From Glandiceps talaboti (taxonomy: Eukaryota > Hemichordata > Enteropneusta > Spengelidae), in contig NC_135569.1 in assembly GCF_964340395.1 (NCBI RefSeq), positions 3,557,540 through 3,621,539 on the forward strand: a stretch of DNA of 64,000 nucleotides. Direction: 5' to 3'. Each line of letters opens with the position of its first letter. Position 1 is the first letter of the stretch. A model generated the notes under the pieces. It was not told where the DNA came from and ran no database searches. It saw nothing but the letters and a program-made list of their open reading frames with translations. Positions 1 through 11,800 of this stretch are shown piece by piece. A program made the translations under genes and the position numbers.

Positions 1-91
1 TATGTATGTTGGCTACAAAAATGTAAGTAGGACTAATAAGATGATACAACAGCTGACTAGATCGAAGTAAAAATCTATCAATACTCAGCAT

Positions 92-180
92 CGTAAACCA
101 AAGACTCTTTTACGGCACCGTCCAAGACACACCGCTGTTATTTCACAGTGTCGCGGAAGAAATAACAGCTCTGGTTTGCG
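92..180. repeat. Short foldback (MITE-like) repeat, copy 1
   Basis: The ends pair (CGTAAACCA with TGGTTTGCG), and so does an inner stem (GCTGTTATTTC with GAAATAACAGC), so the piece is an imperfect hairpin. Related copies lie at 32107-32215 and 35531-35606, sharing the CCTCTTTTAYGGCAC block and the right end. No coding capacity. It is probably a very short non-autonomous transposon; target duplications were not resolved. Confidence 0.5.
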
Positions 181-1267
181 AGAATGTTAAATACTATATA
201 TATATGGTACATATCTCATCACAGTTCTATTTTATTCAAGGGTCAACGACTCATTTAATAAACTTAAGAGTACTTCAAATCTATGTATGCCTAGTTTTAG
301 CTCGGATTTGTTTTACAAGAGGGCTTATGATAGATTTATGAAAACTCTAGTGACTAACATTAGTTTGGTTATCAATTCAATTCTTCTCTGGTATCTGATT
401 AGAAACTATTTTGATATTCATTTGGAGTGATTTAATATAATTTTCATATATTGTCAAGGGCTAGGTCAGAATCTACAACTTACAAGAGTTTTTCAATACC
501 CCTGTTATGTAGTTCAGTTAGAATAAATTATTATGCAAATATAAATTTCCTTTTCACATTTCATATGACATTTTTCTAATATACTTTATTTCCATATGGT
601 TGCAAAAACAATATTTCATATTTATTATTATATAGAATAGACATATTGTTTCCATGGCGACAGATTTATGACCAAAGCCTGGCATGAACAATACAGTATG
701 CAATAGACAATGTAATCAGAATTATAATTATGCATAATATATTTCAACCAAACATATATAATATTTCTATTATTACTATCTTTAAAATAATTGGCATCCT
801 AGCCATCTTTGCATTTATCCATCCACTTACTACCAATATGATTAATAACTTGAATATGTTGCCATGGATACAGTTGCCATGGATATAGTTGGAAACCCTA
901 CCAATAAATGTGAATCCACTCTATTAGTAAATCTATTACATTGAATAATGGTCTATATATAATGTACCATAGGCGTTTAATGTTTCAGTGTGAACTATTC
1001 CATTTTCAATTTTTTTATTTCCATTGAAAGTAGAGGTCAGCTGTTTTGGCTGCATGTTATTTTCAATCATTTTAAATGTAATATCAAAAACTCATATGAT
1101 CTCTTTAAGTTTTAGCAAAAAACTGAAAAAGCAAAAATATAATTTATTATATGTTTCTCATGATTTCTTATGTCCGATATTTTGTAGGTGATTTATTAAT
1201 GGACTACAATGCTTTTGGCTTGAATTTGATATTTGCATACTCCCCACCCACACAAGGTAACATCTGC

Positions 1268-1320
<53 letters not shown>

Positions 1321-1446
1321 TATTGTGACATATTATACATGCACACTAAATGCTGTTATCACCCCCTATATATACTATATTGTTAGTGTTTAAAAAATAC
1401 AACCCCTTGTACAACTCGTTCTTAAACTTCTAGAAGTATAACTTAC
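181..1446. other. AT-rich non-coding DNA with a CA microsatellite
   Basis: I see no exon here. The stretch is AT-rich and lies inside the first intron of the minus-strand gene whose first exon is at 1447-1747. It contains a (CA)n run at about 1271-1318. Confidence 0.5.
1271..1318. repeat. (CA)n microsatellite
   Basis: About 24 uninterrupted CA dinucleotides. Short reading frames through it on both strands encode only HT or VC repeats and are not genes. Confidence 0.95.
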
Positions 1447-1747
1447 CCTTTTTAGGTTTCGTTTTAGGTATTCCACCCAATAATGCAAGTGTTGTCTTCT
1501 TTTTACTAGTAACGATACTTTCTGTTGTAAATGACTGCTTCTTTTTCTTATGTTTTGGTTGTTTAGTCCTTGTAATAAATGTATGTCCGTGATGTTTAAA
1601 TCCTGGAGTCCGTACATATGTAGGTCCACTCGACGTACTGCTGCACGGCGACGTGGGACATGCATCTGGACTTAGTTCATGATCGGAGTTATCTTCGTCG
1701 GAACTACCGCTCTGGGCAAGAGCATGTGGTCCCCTCTTTCCACTCAT
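1447..1747 (-). CDS. First coding exon of an unrecognised Ser-rich, Lys-rich protein (partial)
   Basis: The exon opens with ATG at 1747 (MSGKRGPHALAQ...), with an in-frame TAG five codons upstream, so the start is well supported. It reads 100 codons plus one base to a good donor, AAGG/GTAAGT, at 1447/1446, leaving phase 1. The N-terminal half is acidic and Ser/Pro/Thr-rich (SGSSDEDNSDHELSP), which looks disordered. The second half is strongly basic (KHKKKK, TSKKK, KTKPKK), as in a nuclear or nucleolar protein. The remaining exons must lie beyond the left edge. I do not recognise the family; nuclear localisation is an inference from composition only. Confidence 0.65.
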
Positions 1748-3419
1748 AGTATTAGTGGACTAAATGTAAATAAAATGCACAATGTATTGCATACAAGGTT
1801 AAATCGCCAAATATCCTGTTTTAATTTTGGCGCGTTCCTGAACACAGTAGCGTCATTCAACGAACTTTACCGGGTAAACTTAATACAGACGTACCTTCCG
1901 AAATACGTCTCAGTTTACAAAATATTCCGACACAACGCTAGCCAGTTCGATCATTCAAGTATAAGTCGTCATCAGTTAGTTTTCCACGATATATATCCAC
2001 AAGTCAGTTATACACCCAGTCTTTAAATGGAACGTGTGTGTTAAATGGAAACAAACGTGTACGTGCGAGTACGACAGCCGGAGTCACCGCTCGATCGTCT
2101 AGCAAGTTAGACTATCGTGCACCGTTACCGAGTGAATATTCTTCCTTACACCGGACATCAAACGATCAGAACGGTTACAATATCCTTATAGTACATGCCA
2201 AGCTAAGTTAATACAAATTTTCCGGTGAAACCCTTGAAAACTCACTGTTTCGCAGCAGAAATGGCGACGATTCCCAGTTGTTTTGGTCCGGTTGCTGTAT
2301 CAACACTTTCTTGTAACTAAGTTCATGAGTGAATCAGCTGACCAGAATACTGCTACTCCATTGGCTAATGGTGATGTCATCTAAATAAAATCAATAGCAG
2401 AGGGCTGTACAAAAACGTGTGAACTCACGAGTACTTCCTAATATCCTACCGGCATTTGAAGTTTAGTAATTTGTTGAGTCCATTTCTTGATAATTTATCT
2501 TTCGGCATGACAAATATATCAGTTAATTAAGGAAATTCTTCAAAAGTCAGTCGATCTAGGGTTTTTTATGTACTGAAAAAAAAATATCGACCAAACCTGG
2601 AACATCAAGGCCGCGGGCTATTGGTACAAGTATGGTCATGTCCATGTTTATTGTAATTGTATGCCATAATCAAATTGTGTCATTCAGTCGTAGATTCTCA
2701 TAATGACATTGCAAAATTTATGTCGAGAGACTGAATGCGATTATTGTGTTCTGTTCTGGGGGCAGGGGTGTATTCTTTTCCGCTGTCCTTCACTTTTTGT
2801 CGCTATTTACGACGGAGTTTTTAGCCTTCGTGATTCTGTAATATATTTACAAGCTGGTACGGTTTTAGTTCGCGGAGAATAGTTCCCGCCATAAACAATC
2901 GATGGTTAGCAACCATAACTAATTTCCTATTGTTTTTCTTTGTCTTGTTTCTATTGAATAACCTAATGTCAATAACTTTGTTGTCTTACGATCACAATCT
3001 GTGCATTCCTTGAGTCAAATCGTGTTAAAACATGTTGAGAGATCGACTAGGGGCATACAGCTAGCTTTCGTTGTTAAGTGTTACCGTTAACTTATTGTAA
3101 TCAACGCCCGTAATACGACCATTGTGTTGCGATTGCACTTCTTTGTTCGGTCTATGTGCTTTTGTTTATATGTGTCAATGGATTACTGAGAAGATAGGGA
3201 GGTCACTCTGGGTCATTCATGTATTGACATTTGTATGACCTGAGTGTTGTCTCTTCAAAGTCATGACCACACAAGTGCAATCATGATCAGAGCGTTGTAC
3301 AGTGAAAATGAACCAAATTGAAAAACTATCAACACCTTCTCTATATACCTGCCAACATGTTCAGACTAACTTCAAATTTCATTGTGAAGTTTGTTTTACT
3401 TTAATGTTTCGTATTATAA
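1748..3419. other. Intergenic region, possible promoter area
   Basis: This stretch separates the minus-strand gene starting at 1747 from the plus-strand C1QTNF12-like gene. It is less AT-rich than its surroundings between about 1800 and 2400, which would fit a promoter region, possibly shared by the two divergent genes. I see no TATA box or exon that I would defend. A short ATG frame at 2261 (about 19 codons) has no supporting splice site. Confidence 0.3.
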
Positions 3420-4495
3420 AAAAGCAGCTGCTAAGAAAAATATTTCTACATTGATAGACAAACTGGAGAAAACTTTAAATGCTTGGAGAAGCAGGAATCT
3501 AACTTTATTTGATAAAGTTCAAATTATAAAGACTTTATGTATCTCTGAATTATCATATTAAATACGTCATTTCTAAAGAAACTAAGCGAAAAATACATTC
3601 CAATATCTACAGTTTTTATGGTATGGAAAGGATTGAATAGCTGGGAATACCATGATAGGAGAGGTTGGTCAAGGTCAGAGGTCAAGGTGGTCTCAAGATG
3701 CCTGTGAAGGATTCAAATAGAAATATTTGAATTAAGGATATTATTAATCCAACAAGTCTATGGAAATAATTTTTAGAGAGAAAGTTAAGTAGACTTGGTT
3801 GGAAACTTCCCTTTATGTTTAATTTTGAGACTAAATTTTTACCAGTGAATTTGTCTTATTTTCATGAGTGACTTTGGATACTTGGTCAGAGCTTTCCAAA
3901 ATTCAATAGATATCTACGGACCAATTTATCTGGGAAAACAATAATATTCTTTTTCATAAGAAATCTGTTTTGAGCTTTTTTGGTCGAAATGGTATTACAG
4001 TAACAAAGTTCCTGATTTGTTTTCGAGAGACACTCTGATTCCTTGTGACGACATTCTGATTCCTTGTGAGGACTTTTCAAGGGAAAGATTCTCTCTTACT
4101 CAAAACCTTAGATGGTTTGGTATTACAACTGTAATTCCACAGATTTAAAGAATAATATACATGAGTGCTTAGAGGAAGTATATTTTACTTTGAAAATAAA
4201 CTTGATCCTCTGGAAAATCGGTCAAAGAAAAACATAAAGGAAGAATTAATGCATAATTTGTAATCCCATTAAGCCATCTAAAGCTTGAAAGAAAAACTTG
4301 ATGTTAACAATTTGTGTTGAAAGAGTGTATATAGTTTGATTACAAAAATGACCATAGATTATAAAAATAGAGAATTTCAGTTTAAGATTTTACACAATAT
4401 TGTATACAAACAAATGAACAGATTTGTAATTTTAATCCACAACAATTCACTACACCTCTGTATTCATTCTGTGAAGAGGAGATAGAACCCCCCAC
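3420..4495 (+). mobile_element. Degraded L1-like LINE fragment (3' part of reverse-transcriptase ORF)
   Basis: Conceptual translation, with several stops and frameshifts, gives pieces typical of the C-terminal part of L1-clade ORF2. At about 3469 it reads KTLNAWRSRNLTLFDK followed by VQIIKTLCISELSY. Further on come blocks resembling 'IW.N..I...KKS..F....GI', and near 4375 KNREFQFKILHNIVYTNK, then a cysteine pair (FCEEE). This matches the order of the thumb, linker and terminal cysteine region of L1 elements. It is a dead relic, 5' truncated and running into a (CCA)n repeat. Confidence 0.7.
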
Positions 4496-4534
4496 CACCA
4501 CCACCACCACCACCACCACCACTGCTGCCACCAC
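4491..4534. repeat. (CCA)n microsatellite
   Basis: Trinucleotide repeat of CCA with one GCTG interruption. It directly follows the LINE relic and precedes a candidate exon. Confidence 0.9.
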
Positions 4535-4617
4535 CTTGAAATATTGGGGTGGGGGGGGCTGTGTCTTCTACAAAGACTAGTTTTAATCTGGATAATTTGT
4601 TTGTGTTTTGTGTTCAG

Positions 4618-4769
4618 AGGATTCAACGATGTCCAACTACAAGTCCCAGGTCAGGATCAACATGGAGCCGCACAACGAAACCCAGACACAGCTGAAGATG
4701 ATTATAATAACCAAATACAACAGGTACAAGGACAAAGACCACAGGAAGCTCAGATGCAGAATAATGAAG
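4618..4769 (+). CDS. Candidate internal exon, possibly N-terminal region of the C1QTNF12-like gene
   Basis: A pyrimidine-rich tract ends in GTGTTCAG before 4618, and a good donor (GAAG/GTAAGT) follows 4769. Two frames are open throughout. The one I prefer reads GFNDVQLQVPGQDQHGAAQ and on to QVQGQRPQEAQMQNNEG. It is Gln/Asn/Pro-rich, like the unstructured N-terminal part of adipolin. In that frame the donor is phase 1, whereas the next recognised exon (7046) needs a phase 2 donor, so at least one exon would be missing between them. The link to C1QTNF12 is an inference from strand and position. Confidence 0.35.
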
Positions 4770-5370
4770 GTAAGTTTAATACAACTGGTGAAAAAACACT
4801 GATGTGTTTGCTTGAATGAAGTGAGCTAAGAGAGGCTTCACTCAGAGACAATGTAGGTAAAGACAACAAGATAACTGATACAGAAACAATAGCAGACACC
4901 TCTAATGTAGGTTGATGCAATGCTTTTATCAGGTTGTCTACATCTGTGAAAGTTTGTCATGTTGTAAAATAAACTTTCAGTTAGTAACCTTAACTTGATT
5001 GTTATAACATATAACGTTCTAATCAGTAAACAGAGTTATGGGATTCAGGGTCCGGTGGTGTTTATACTTTGATACACCAAGTCAACATTTTGACAACTAA
5101 AGGGTATAAACTTTGATAAGTTATTGACACTTGTTACATTGTATGTCTTTGCATCAATCTCATTCCTGATTGTCATGAGTAAGCAAACGCACCACACTTC
5201 ATTAGCTACTTAGACTTATAATTAAACCAACATGCATTCAATAGCTTATCACTGTTGTATCAACATGTTGCTGACAATAATTTCAGTTTGTATAAATCTT
5301 CATAAACTGAAGACTCAATTACAAGAGTACTAATTTACTTACTCACAATATCGTACACCTTATAAAGTAT

Positions 5371-5625
5371 TGAATCACGTGTAAGTCAAAGATTTCATGT
5401 AGCTGTACGCATACAATGAATCTTATCAAATTGTTTTTTTGGGTCCACACCTTAAAATCAGCAGCCCAACGCAATCAATATTTCAACCTGTTACTGTACT
5501 ATTTATGGATAAATTTGACTTGTAATCAACATGTACAATGTCTAATTATTGTTTATATTGAAACAAGTCAATATATTGTTGGTTTTCTGGATCAAAACAA
5601 TAATACCCCAAGTACAACTAGTGCA
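5371..5625 (+). repeat. Dispersed repeat family, copy 1 of 3
   Basis: Similar in sequence and order to 40797-41045 and 60711-60975. Shared blocks include GTATTGAATCAC, TGTGGGTAAACATAT in the better copies, CAATCAA..., a 'TTTCAACCTGTT...CTGTACTA' block, ACAATGTCTAATTATT and GTTGT/GGTTNTCTGATCAAAA. All three copies are in the same orientation. No coding potential. Confidence 0.7.
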
Positions 5626-5749
5626 GTTTAATGTGAATCTCTCACAGAGGTCTAACTGATTGGAAATCAAACAGTAATGTCGGATTATAAATTGTTAACA
5701 ATACATGCAACAGGCATCATTTCTTCAATTATTTTCTGTCCATTTTAAG

Positions 5750-6150
5750 GAAAACACCACTCCAGGAAATGTATTTTCTTAAAGTTTGGGTTCTGGAGTC
5801 ATTTTATGGTTTTATATCTCATAATTTTCACTTGGCTGCTACACCAAATTGAAACTCTATTTCACTGATACACCATTGCATGATGGGTCTTAGCAGACAT
5901 GAATATGTATTAGATACACACTGAATATTCATGACTTTATCTGAAGGAAATAATCAATAAGTTGTAGGAGTTATAATATTCAGTGCACATCCAATAAATA
6001 TTTATATGTGATATTATAAAGAACCATGAGGCAGTGGTGTTCCACTAACGAAGCAATAGAGGTGAAAAATGTTTCATATTTGGTGATTCTTGACAACTGA
6101 GTTATGTGAAATCATGGAATGGTGCTACAGAACCCAAAGTTTATAAATTC
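5750..6150. repeat. Foldback element with ~160-bp imperfect inverted arms
   Basis: The left arm (about 5785-5945) and right arm (about 5980-6150) are reverse complements at perhaps 65-75%. AAAGTTTGGGTTCTG pairs with CAGAACCCAAAGTTT, the GATACACCATTGCATGATGG block pairs with CCATGAGGCAGTGGTGTTCC, and ACACTGAATATT pairs with AATATTCAGTGCA. The structure fits an old MITE. No ORF. Confidence 0.55.
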
Positions 6151-6499
6151 ACTCTGTCAAAGACACACGTAAGTACAGTGACATCACTTCATCCACCGTC
6201 TTTGAAAGTATGTTTGTTTGGTGTTTATCTACTGTTGACTTGACCATAAACCTGTGTCACGAGTGCTATCAATTAGATTGTGTATAGTATTCTCGAACAT
6301 TTGCCTTGATATAAAAATATAACTTACTCCTGAATATTTGTTTTGATATAAAACTTTTATAAACTGGAAATTGACACTTACAAATTCTAAACCTCTATGG
6401 GGGTTTTGCTCACCCGAATATCGATATCTGAAAATCATGTAAAATCTTGAAAACTTAACAAACTACCCACTGCTACTCTCTACAGACAGGATACTGGAA

Positions 6500-6625
6500 A
6501 TCTGGAAATTTTTATTTTCACTAATTTCCTTGGAAAACAAAAAACGCAAAAATAAGTAGTGGCTAAAATGCCTGCTTATACATGAACACAATGTACCAGT
6601 CTGGTAATTAGTAAAAATTAGTCTT
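6500..6625 (+). repeat. Dispersed repeat shared with the right window edge
   Basis: Clearly related to 63865-64000, in the same orientation. Shared strings include AAAATAAGTAGTG, ACATGAACA and AGTAAAAATTAG. Function unknown. Confidence 0.6.
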
Positions 6626-7045
6626 TAAGAACTTGCTGAAGACTGTAAAATTGCAAAATTTTGTAGTGGTGAAAGTATCTAGGTTTACTATATACTTATA
6701 CATATATGTCATTATACTTATTACATTAACTTAAGCTTTACAATGTATGAAATGTCAGTATTTATTAGTGTCACACTAAAATGAATGACAAGTGGAATGA
6801 CAGAACAACAAATGACACCTGAAACTATATTCAGAAGTTGCAATGACAGCATTTAGTCTATGAATAAAGGTGGAGTGAAACCCTTTACTATAAATTAGAG
6901 TGTGGAATGACACCTTCTACACGCTATTAAAAAAGTGAAATGACAACCTCATTTGTTAGAACAAATTACTGGACGATTCAATTTTGCACAATAATTTCCT
7001 TGTTTTCTTATTTTATTAATATATTTTTGTCTGTCATTTCCACAG

Positions 7046-7124
7046 GTCACTGGAGTTCATCTCAGGGCTTGAGAGTAATAGTCGAGTTTTTACAGTAAAT
7101 GTTAAAGGGCTTCTCCAGTTGGAG
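7046..7124 (+). CDS. C1QTNF12: C1QTNF12/adipolin-like, penultimate coding exon (C1q/TNF domain)
   Basis: The exon is bounded by a TTTCCACAG acceptor and a GAG/GTAATA donor, entering in phase 2 and leaving in phase 0. It reads [20 protein letters not shown] then GLLQLE. The string [11 protein letters not shown] and the following 'QGLLQLQ'-like block are nearly identical to the end of vertebrate C1QTNF12 (adipolin, FAM132A), including its distinctive spacing. These residues form late beta strands of the trimeric C1q/TNF jelly-roll. In mammals adipolin is a secreted hormone improving insulin sensitivity; its role in invertebrates is unknown to me. Confidence 0.85.
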
Positions 7125-7490
7125 GTAATAATTTCTTTATATGCAAATTTATTATTTTAGGTTTTTTTGCCAAAATATTGAGTGATCATCCACAATATAC
7201 ATGATGAGTCAAAGATAACATGTGAAAACAGTTTTCTTTTTTTTTGATCAAAAAAGTTCATTTGTTGGTACGACATGAAATGTTACTGAATGTTTTGCAT
7301 GAATAGTTTCTCTCAGGCATCTCTTACCATAACCTCAAGCTGATCAGAATCCCTTGTACACATAGAACCCCTTGTGCACTGTCACATAGCACCCCTTGCA
7401 CACGTAGAACCCCTTGTACACATAGCATGTGATGGGTCTAGTAAAGGAAGCTAACTAATCGACAATAACTTTGAATTCTTTCCTTAACAG

Positions 7491-7589
7491 GCAGGGCAGT
7501 ATGCTTCAGTTTATATTGACAACAGTTCGAAAAGAGACATATCAGTGCAAAGTGGGTCAGATTTTACTGGCATTATGGTTGGTGTGTGA
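7491..7589 (+). CDS. C1QTNF12: C1QTNF12/adipolin-like, last coding exon
   Basis: The acceptor is TCCTTAACAG, and phase 0 matches the previous donor. The 32 codons and TGA encode AGQYASVYIDNSSKRDISVQ then SGSDFTGIMVGV. This follows vertebrate adipolin almost residue for residue (AGQYASV.VDN, then .SGS.F.G...G.), including a chain end a couple of residues after the last beta strand. The related hormone erythroferrone is the main alternative, but the [11 protein letters not shown] block in the exon before favours C1QTNF12. The rest of the domain was not found in the window, so the gene is incomplete as read. Confidence 0.85.
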   Translation, partial: AGQYASVYIDNSSKRDISVQSGSDFTGIMVGV

Positions 7590-7900
7590 ATCTCTGAACG
7601 GACTTGACGACAAAGGTTTACCAAATGAGGGCGCTCTTTCCAGACATAGCTCGAAAGAAATCAGCCTCCTGGGATGCTGCATCAGTCATATTGATTGATG
7701 ACAATACGCTCGATTTATCTGTACAGGAAGAATTCTTATTAAAGTCTGCCACAAACTGATACCAAAGTTGGCAATTGTCCAACCGTCCCTATGTGAACTT
7801 GAACTCTAGAATGGGCCGGTAGCCAGAGCGCTGCAGCTCAAGCGCAATAAAACTACACTGCATCAATAAAAATTAGCCCTGAAGTCGCCATATTTGTATT
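7590..7900 (+). terminator. C1QTNF12: 3' UTR and poly(A) signals of the C1QTNF12-like gene
   Basis: Two canonical AATAAA hexamers lie at 7846-7851 and 7865-7870, about 260-280 bases after the stop. The transcript probably ends near 7880-7900. The longer frame through this region, out of phase with the domain, is a shadow. Confidence 0.55.
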
Positions 7901-8859
7901 ATAGTTTAGAAAATTTTATTATGTAAAGTTACTATGGTTACCTCAACAAGATGACATTTGTATTGTTTATATGAGACACATTTGCATGTTTACATTTCAT
8001 TTTCAAACTCAGGATAAGTTTTTGTGGTTTTAATTTGAACACTTTGATATACTTTCATAATTATATTGTACATAAATTTATAAAACTAAACTATTGAAAA
8101 AAAACTCAACACAATTGTGTTCTTTTTATTGTAGAACTTTATATACTCATTTTAGATATTAAATTATTCTCAATTCACCTGTGAGCGACTTATGATAATA
8201 TATTTGTTTTTGAGTTGGGCGCCATTAGCAAAGGGGTAGTAGACAAGGGTACAGAAGAAAAATAAGGATTGACCAAGTGAGGGGTAAACATTTGTGGTGA
8301 GTTCACACTACGTATTACGAATCAATTGATAATGTCATAGAAAACGTATTTCGAACCATGACACAATTGATGATGTCATAGAAAATGTGAAGCATGTTAT
8401 GTGTAGATAGCGTCAGATGTATTAAATTGAAGATTTCATAAAATCATGGCCGATTATTACAAGTCAGATTATAATGAAGTAAAAATAATAAAGATGTGTT
8501 TGGTGAATAATGCCAAGTCCAGGACTTCATTCCTCTTTTGTCATTTACTGATGTCAGCTCAGACCATAGGGATACGTACTATTTCTTAGATTGTTGTTTT
8601 CCTTGTATCGCTATATAATAACTGTGATGAATATATTTCCCATGCCTTTCTGGAAAGATATATAGTTCAGAGTGTATGGATACATATGTAGATACAGGAT
8701 TCGCAATATTTTCCTTAGAAAAACAACAATTTTCTCAATAATACATGTCCCTGTGGCTCACTGAGATATATAGTTAATAATGCTAAGTCGGTTGGACACC
8801 GTTGGGGGGGGGAGACAGAGAGACAGAGACATAGAGATGAACACCAAGGATTCCCGAAG
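7901..8859. other. Intergenic DNA left of the satellite
   Basis: No gene seen. It is AT-rich, with a G-run and GACAGAGA-type simple sequence at 8800-8835. The last 14 bases (AGGATTCCCGAAGA, 8847-8860) equal part of the satellite hairpin and mark the array border. Confidence 0.5.
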
Positions 8860-11800
8860 ATAGAAACATAACAAGAATTGCTATTAGGTCTAGGTGTTAT
8901 TAGAGGGATCACAAGCTCGGTAATCGTCTCTGGTAGTTTGTAAGGCATTCTTTTGTTCAAACGTACGCCGAAGGTTACCGAAAATTCCGTGATTTGCTCC
9001 CTTTTGCTCTTCGGGAATCATCGGCCGCCTCTTGCGGCTTGCCACAGCATGCAAGACCGAGGATTCCCGAAGAGCAAAAAGGAGCAAATCACGGAATTCT
9101 CGGTAACGTTCGGCCCTTGTTAGAACAAAAGAAATCATTGAAAACTACGAAAGGTGATTACCGAGCTTGTAATGCCCCTATTAACATTTCGAAACCATAC
9201 CCGTTAATGTTTGGTTTCTCTCTTGCCTGTGGTGTTATCTGATACCCGAAATTTTGCGTTTCATCGCCTCATGAATAATTTTTTGGGAAATTTTTAAAGT
9301 CTCCTCAGGATTAGAGATGATGTGTGACAGTGAGGGCGCCTCATCCTAGGTACTGAGTCAATATTTCAGATAGGCAGCGAGTTGGGACTGCATGTTCGTA
9401 GGGTAAAAAACGACTTATTACGTAAGAGATGAAAAAAAATGTCACTTTCTTTGTATTGTCAACAGCAACAGGTGTCCATGGCCCAAGTAAATCGTATTTT
9501 CAAAGTTTTTATTGCAATTTGGGAGGGATTTTTGATAAGTTAAGATAAATATATATCTGCAATGGGAAATTATTGAATGAAAGTGTCTAGAGTGAGTGAT
9601 GTGTTAGAGCACACAATTTCAAACAGCTTGAACTAGCTACCCATCTGAAATATTGACTCAGTACGTTAATATCCCACCCATTAGCCGTGATGCGGCGCCC
9701 TCACACACCACTCACTCTAGACCCGTCTTATAAATTTCTCAAAAAAATTATTCATGAGGCTCCGAAACTCCAAATTACGGGTATCAGATAGCATCACAGA
9801 CAAGATAGAAACATAACAAGAATTGCTATTAGGTCTAGGTGATATTAGGGGGATCACAAGCTCGGTAATCGTCTCTGGTAGTTTGCAAGGCATTCTTTTG
9901 TTCAAACGTACGCCGAAGGTTACCGAGAATTCCGTGATTTGCTCCCTTTTGCTCTTCGGGAATCATCGGCCGCCTCTTGCGGCTTGCCACAGCATGCAAG
10001 ACCGAGGATTCCCGAAGAGCAAAAAGGAGCAAATCACGGAATTCTCGGTAACGTTCGGCCCTTGTTAGAACAAAAGAAATCATTGAAAACTACGAAAGGT
10101 GATTACCGAGCTTGTAATGCCCCTATTAACATTTCGAAACCATACCCGTTAATGTTTGGTTTCTCTCTTGCCTGTGGTGTTATCTGATACCCGAAATTTT
10201 GCGTTTCATCGCCTCATGAATAATTTTTTGGGAAATTTTTAAAGTCTCCTCAGGATTAGAGATGATGTGTGACAGTGAGGGCGCCTCATCCTAGGTACTG
10301 AGTCAATATTTCAGATAGGCAGCGAGTTGGGACTGCATGTTCGTAGGGTAAAAAACGGCTTATTACGTAAGAGATGAAAAAAAATGTCACTTTCTTTGTA
10401 TTGTCAACAGCAACAGGTGTCCATGGCCCAAGTAAATCGTATTTTCAAAGTTTTTATTGCAATTTGGGAGGGATTTTTGATAAGTTAAGATAAATATATA
10501 TCTGCAATGGGAAATTATTGAATGAAAGTGTCTAGAGTGAGTGATGTGTTAGAGCACACAATTTCAAACAGCTTGAACTAGCTACCCATCTGAAATATTG
10601 ACTCAGTACGTTAATATCCCACCCATTAGCCGTGACGCGGCGCCCTCACACACCACTCACTCTAGACCCGTCTTATAAATTTCTCAAAAAAATTATTCAT
10701 GAGGCTCCGAAACTCCAAATTACGGGTATCAGATAGCATCACAGACAAGATAGAAACATAACAAGAATTGCTATTAGGTCTAGGTGTTATTAGGGGGATC
10801 ACAAGCTCGGTAATCGTCTCTGGTAGTTTGCAAGGCATTCTTTTGTTCAAAGGTACGCCGAAGGTTACCGAGAATTCCGTGATTTGCTCCCTTTTGCTCT
10901 TCGGGAATCATCGGCCGCCTCTTGCGGCTTGCCACAGCATGCAAGACCGAGGATTCCCGAAGAGCAAAAAGGAGCAAATCACGGAATTCTCGGTAACGTT
11001 CGGCCCTTGTTAGAACAAAAGAAATCTTTGAAAACTACGGAAGGTGATTACCGAGCTTGTAATGCCCCTATTAACATTTCGAAACCATACCCGTTAATGT
11101 TTGGTTTCTCTCTTGCCTGTGGTGTTATCTGATACCCGAAATTTTGCGTTTCATCGCCTCATGAATAATTTTTTGGGAAATTTTTAAAGTCTCCTCAGGA
11201 TTAGAGATGATGTGTGACAGTGAGGGCGCCTCATCCTAGGTACTGAGTCAATATTTCAGATAGGCAGCGAGTTGGGACTGCATGTTCGTAGGGTAAAAAA
11301 CGACTTATTACGTAAGAGATGAAAAAAAATGTCACTTTCTTTGTATTGTCAACAGCAACAGGTGTCCATGGCCCAAGTAAATCGTATTTTCAAAGTTTTT
11401 ATTGCAATTTGGGAGGGATTTTTGATAAGTTAAGATAAATATATATCTGCAATGGGAAATTATTGAATGAAAGTGTCTAGAGTGAGTGATGTGTTAGAGC
11501 ACACAATTTCAAACAGCTTGAACTAGCTACCCATCTGAAATATTGACTCAGTACGTTAATATCCCACCCATTAGCCGTGATGCGGCGCCCTCACACACCA
11601 CTCACTCTAGACCCGTCTTATAAATTTCTCAAAAAAATTATTCATGAGGCTCCGAAACTCCAAATTACGGGTATCAGATAGCATCACAGACAAGATAGAA
11701 ACATAACAAGAATTGCTATTAGGTCTAGGTGTTATTAGGGGGGTCACAAGCTCGGTAATCGTCTCTGGTAGTTTGCAAGGCATTCTTTTGTTCAAACGTA

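Larger units (their letters stand above)
4770..7045. other. Intronic or intergenic DNA; expected C1q exons not found
   Basis: I looked here for the exons that should encode the collagen-like/linker and first two thirds of the C1q domain of the adipolin-like gene and found none. It contains a dispersed repeat copy (5371-5625), an inverted-repeat element (5750-6150) and a repeat also found at the right window edge (6500-6625). Confidence 0.5.
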
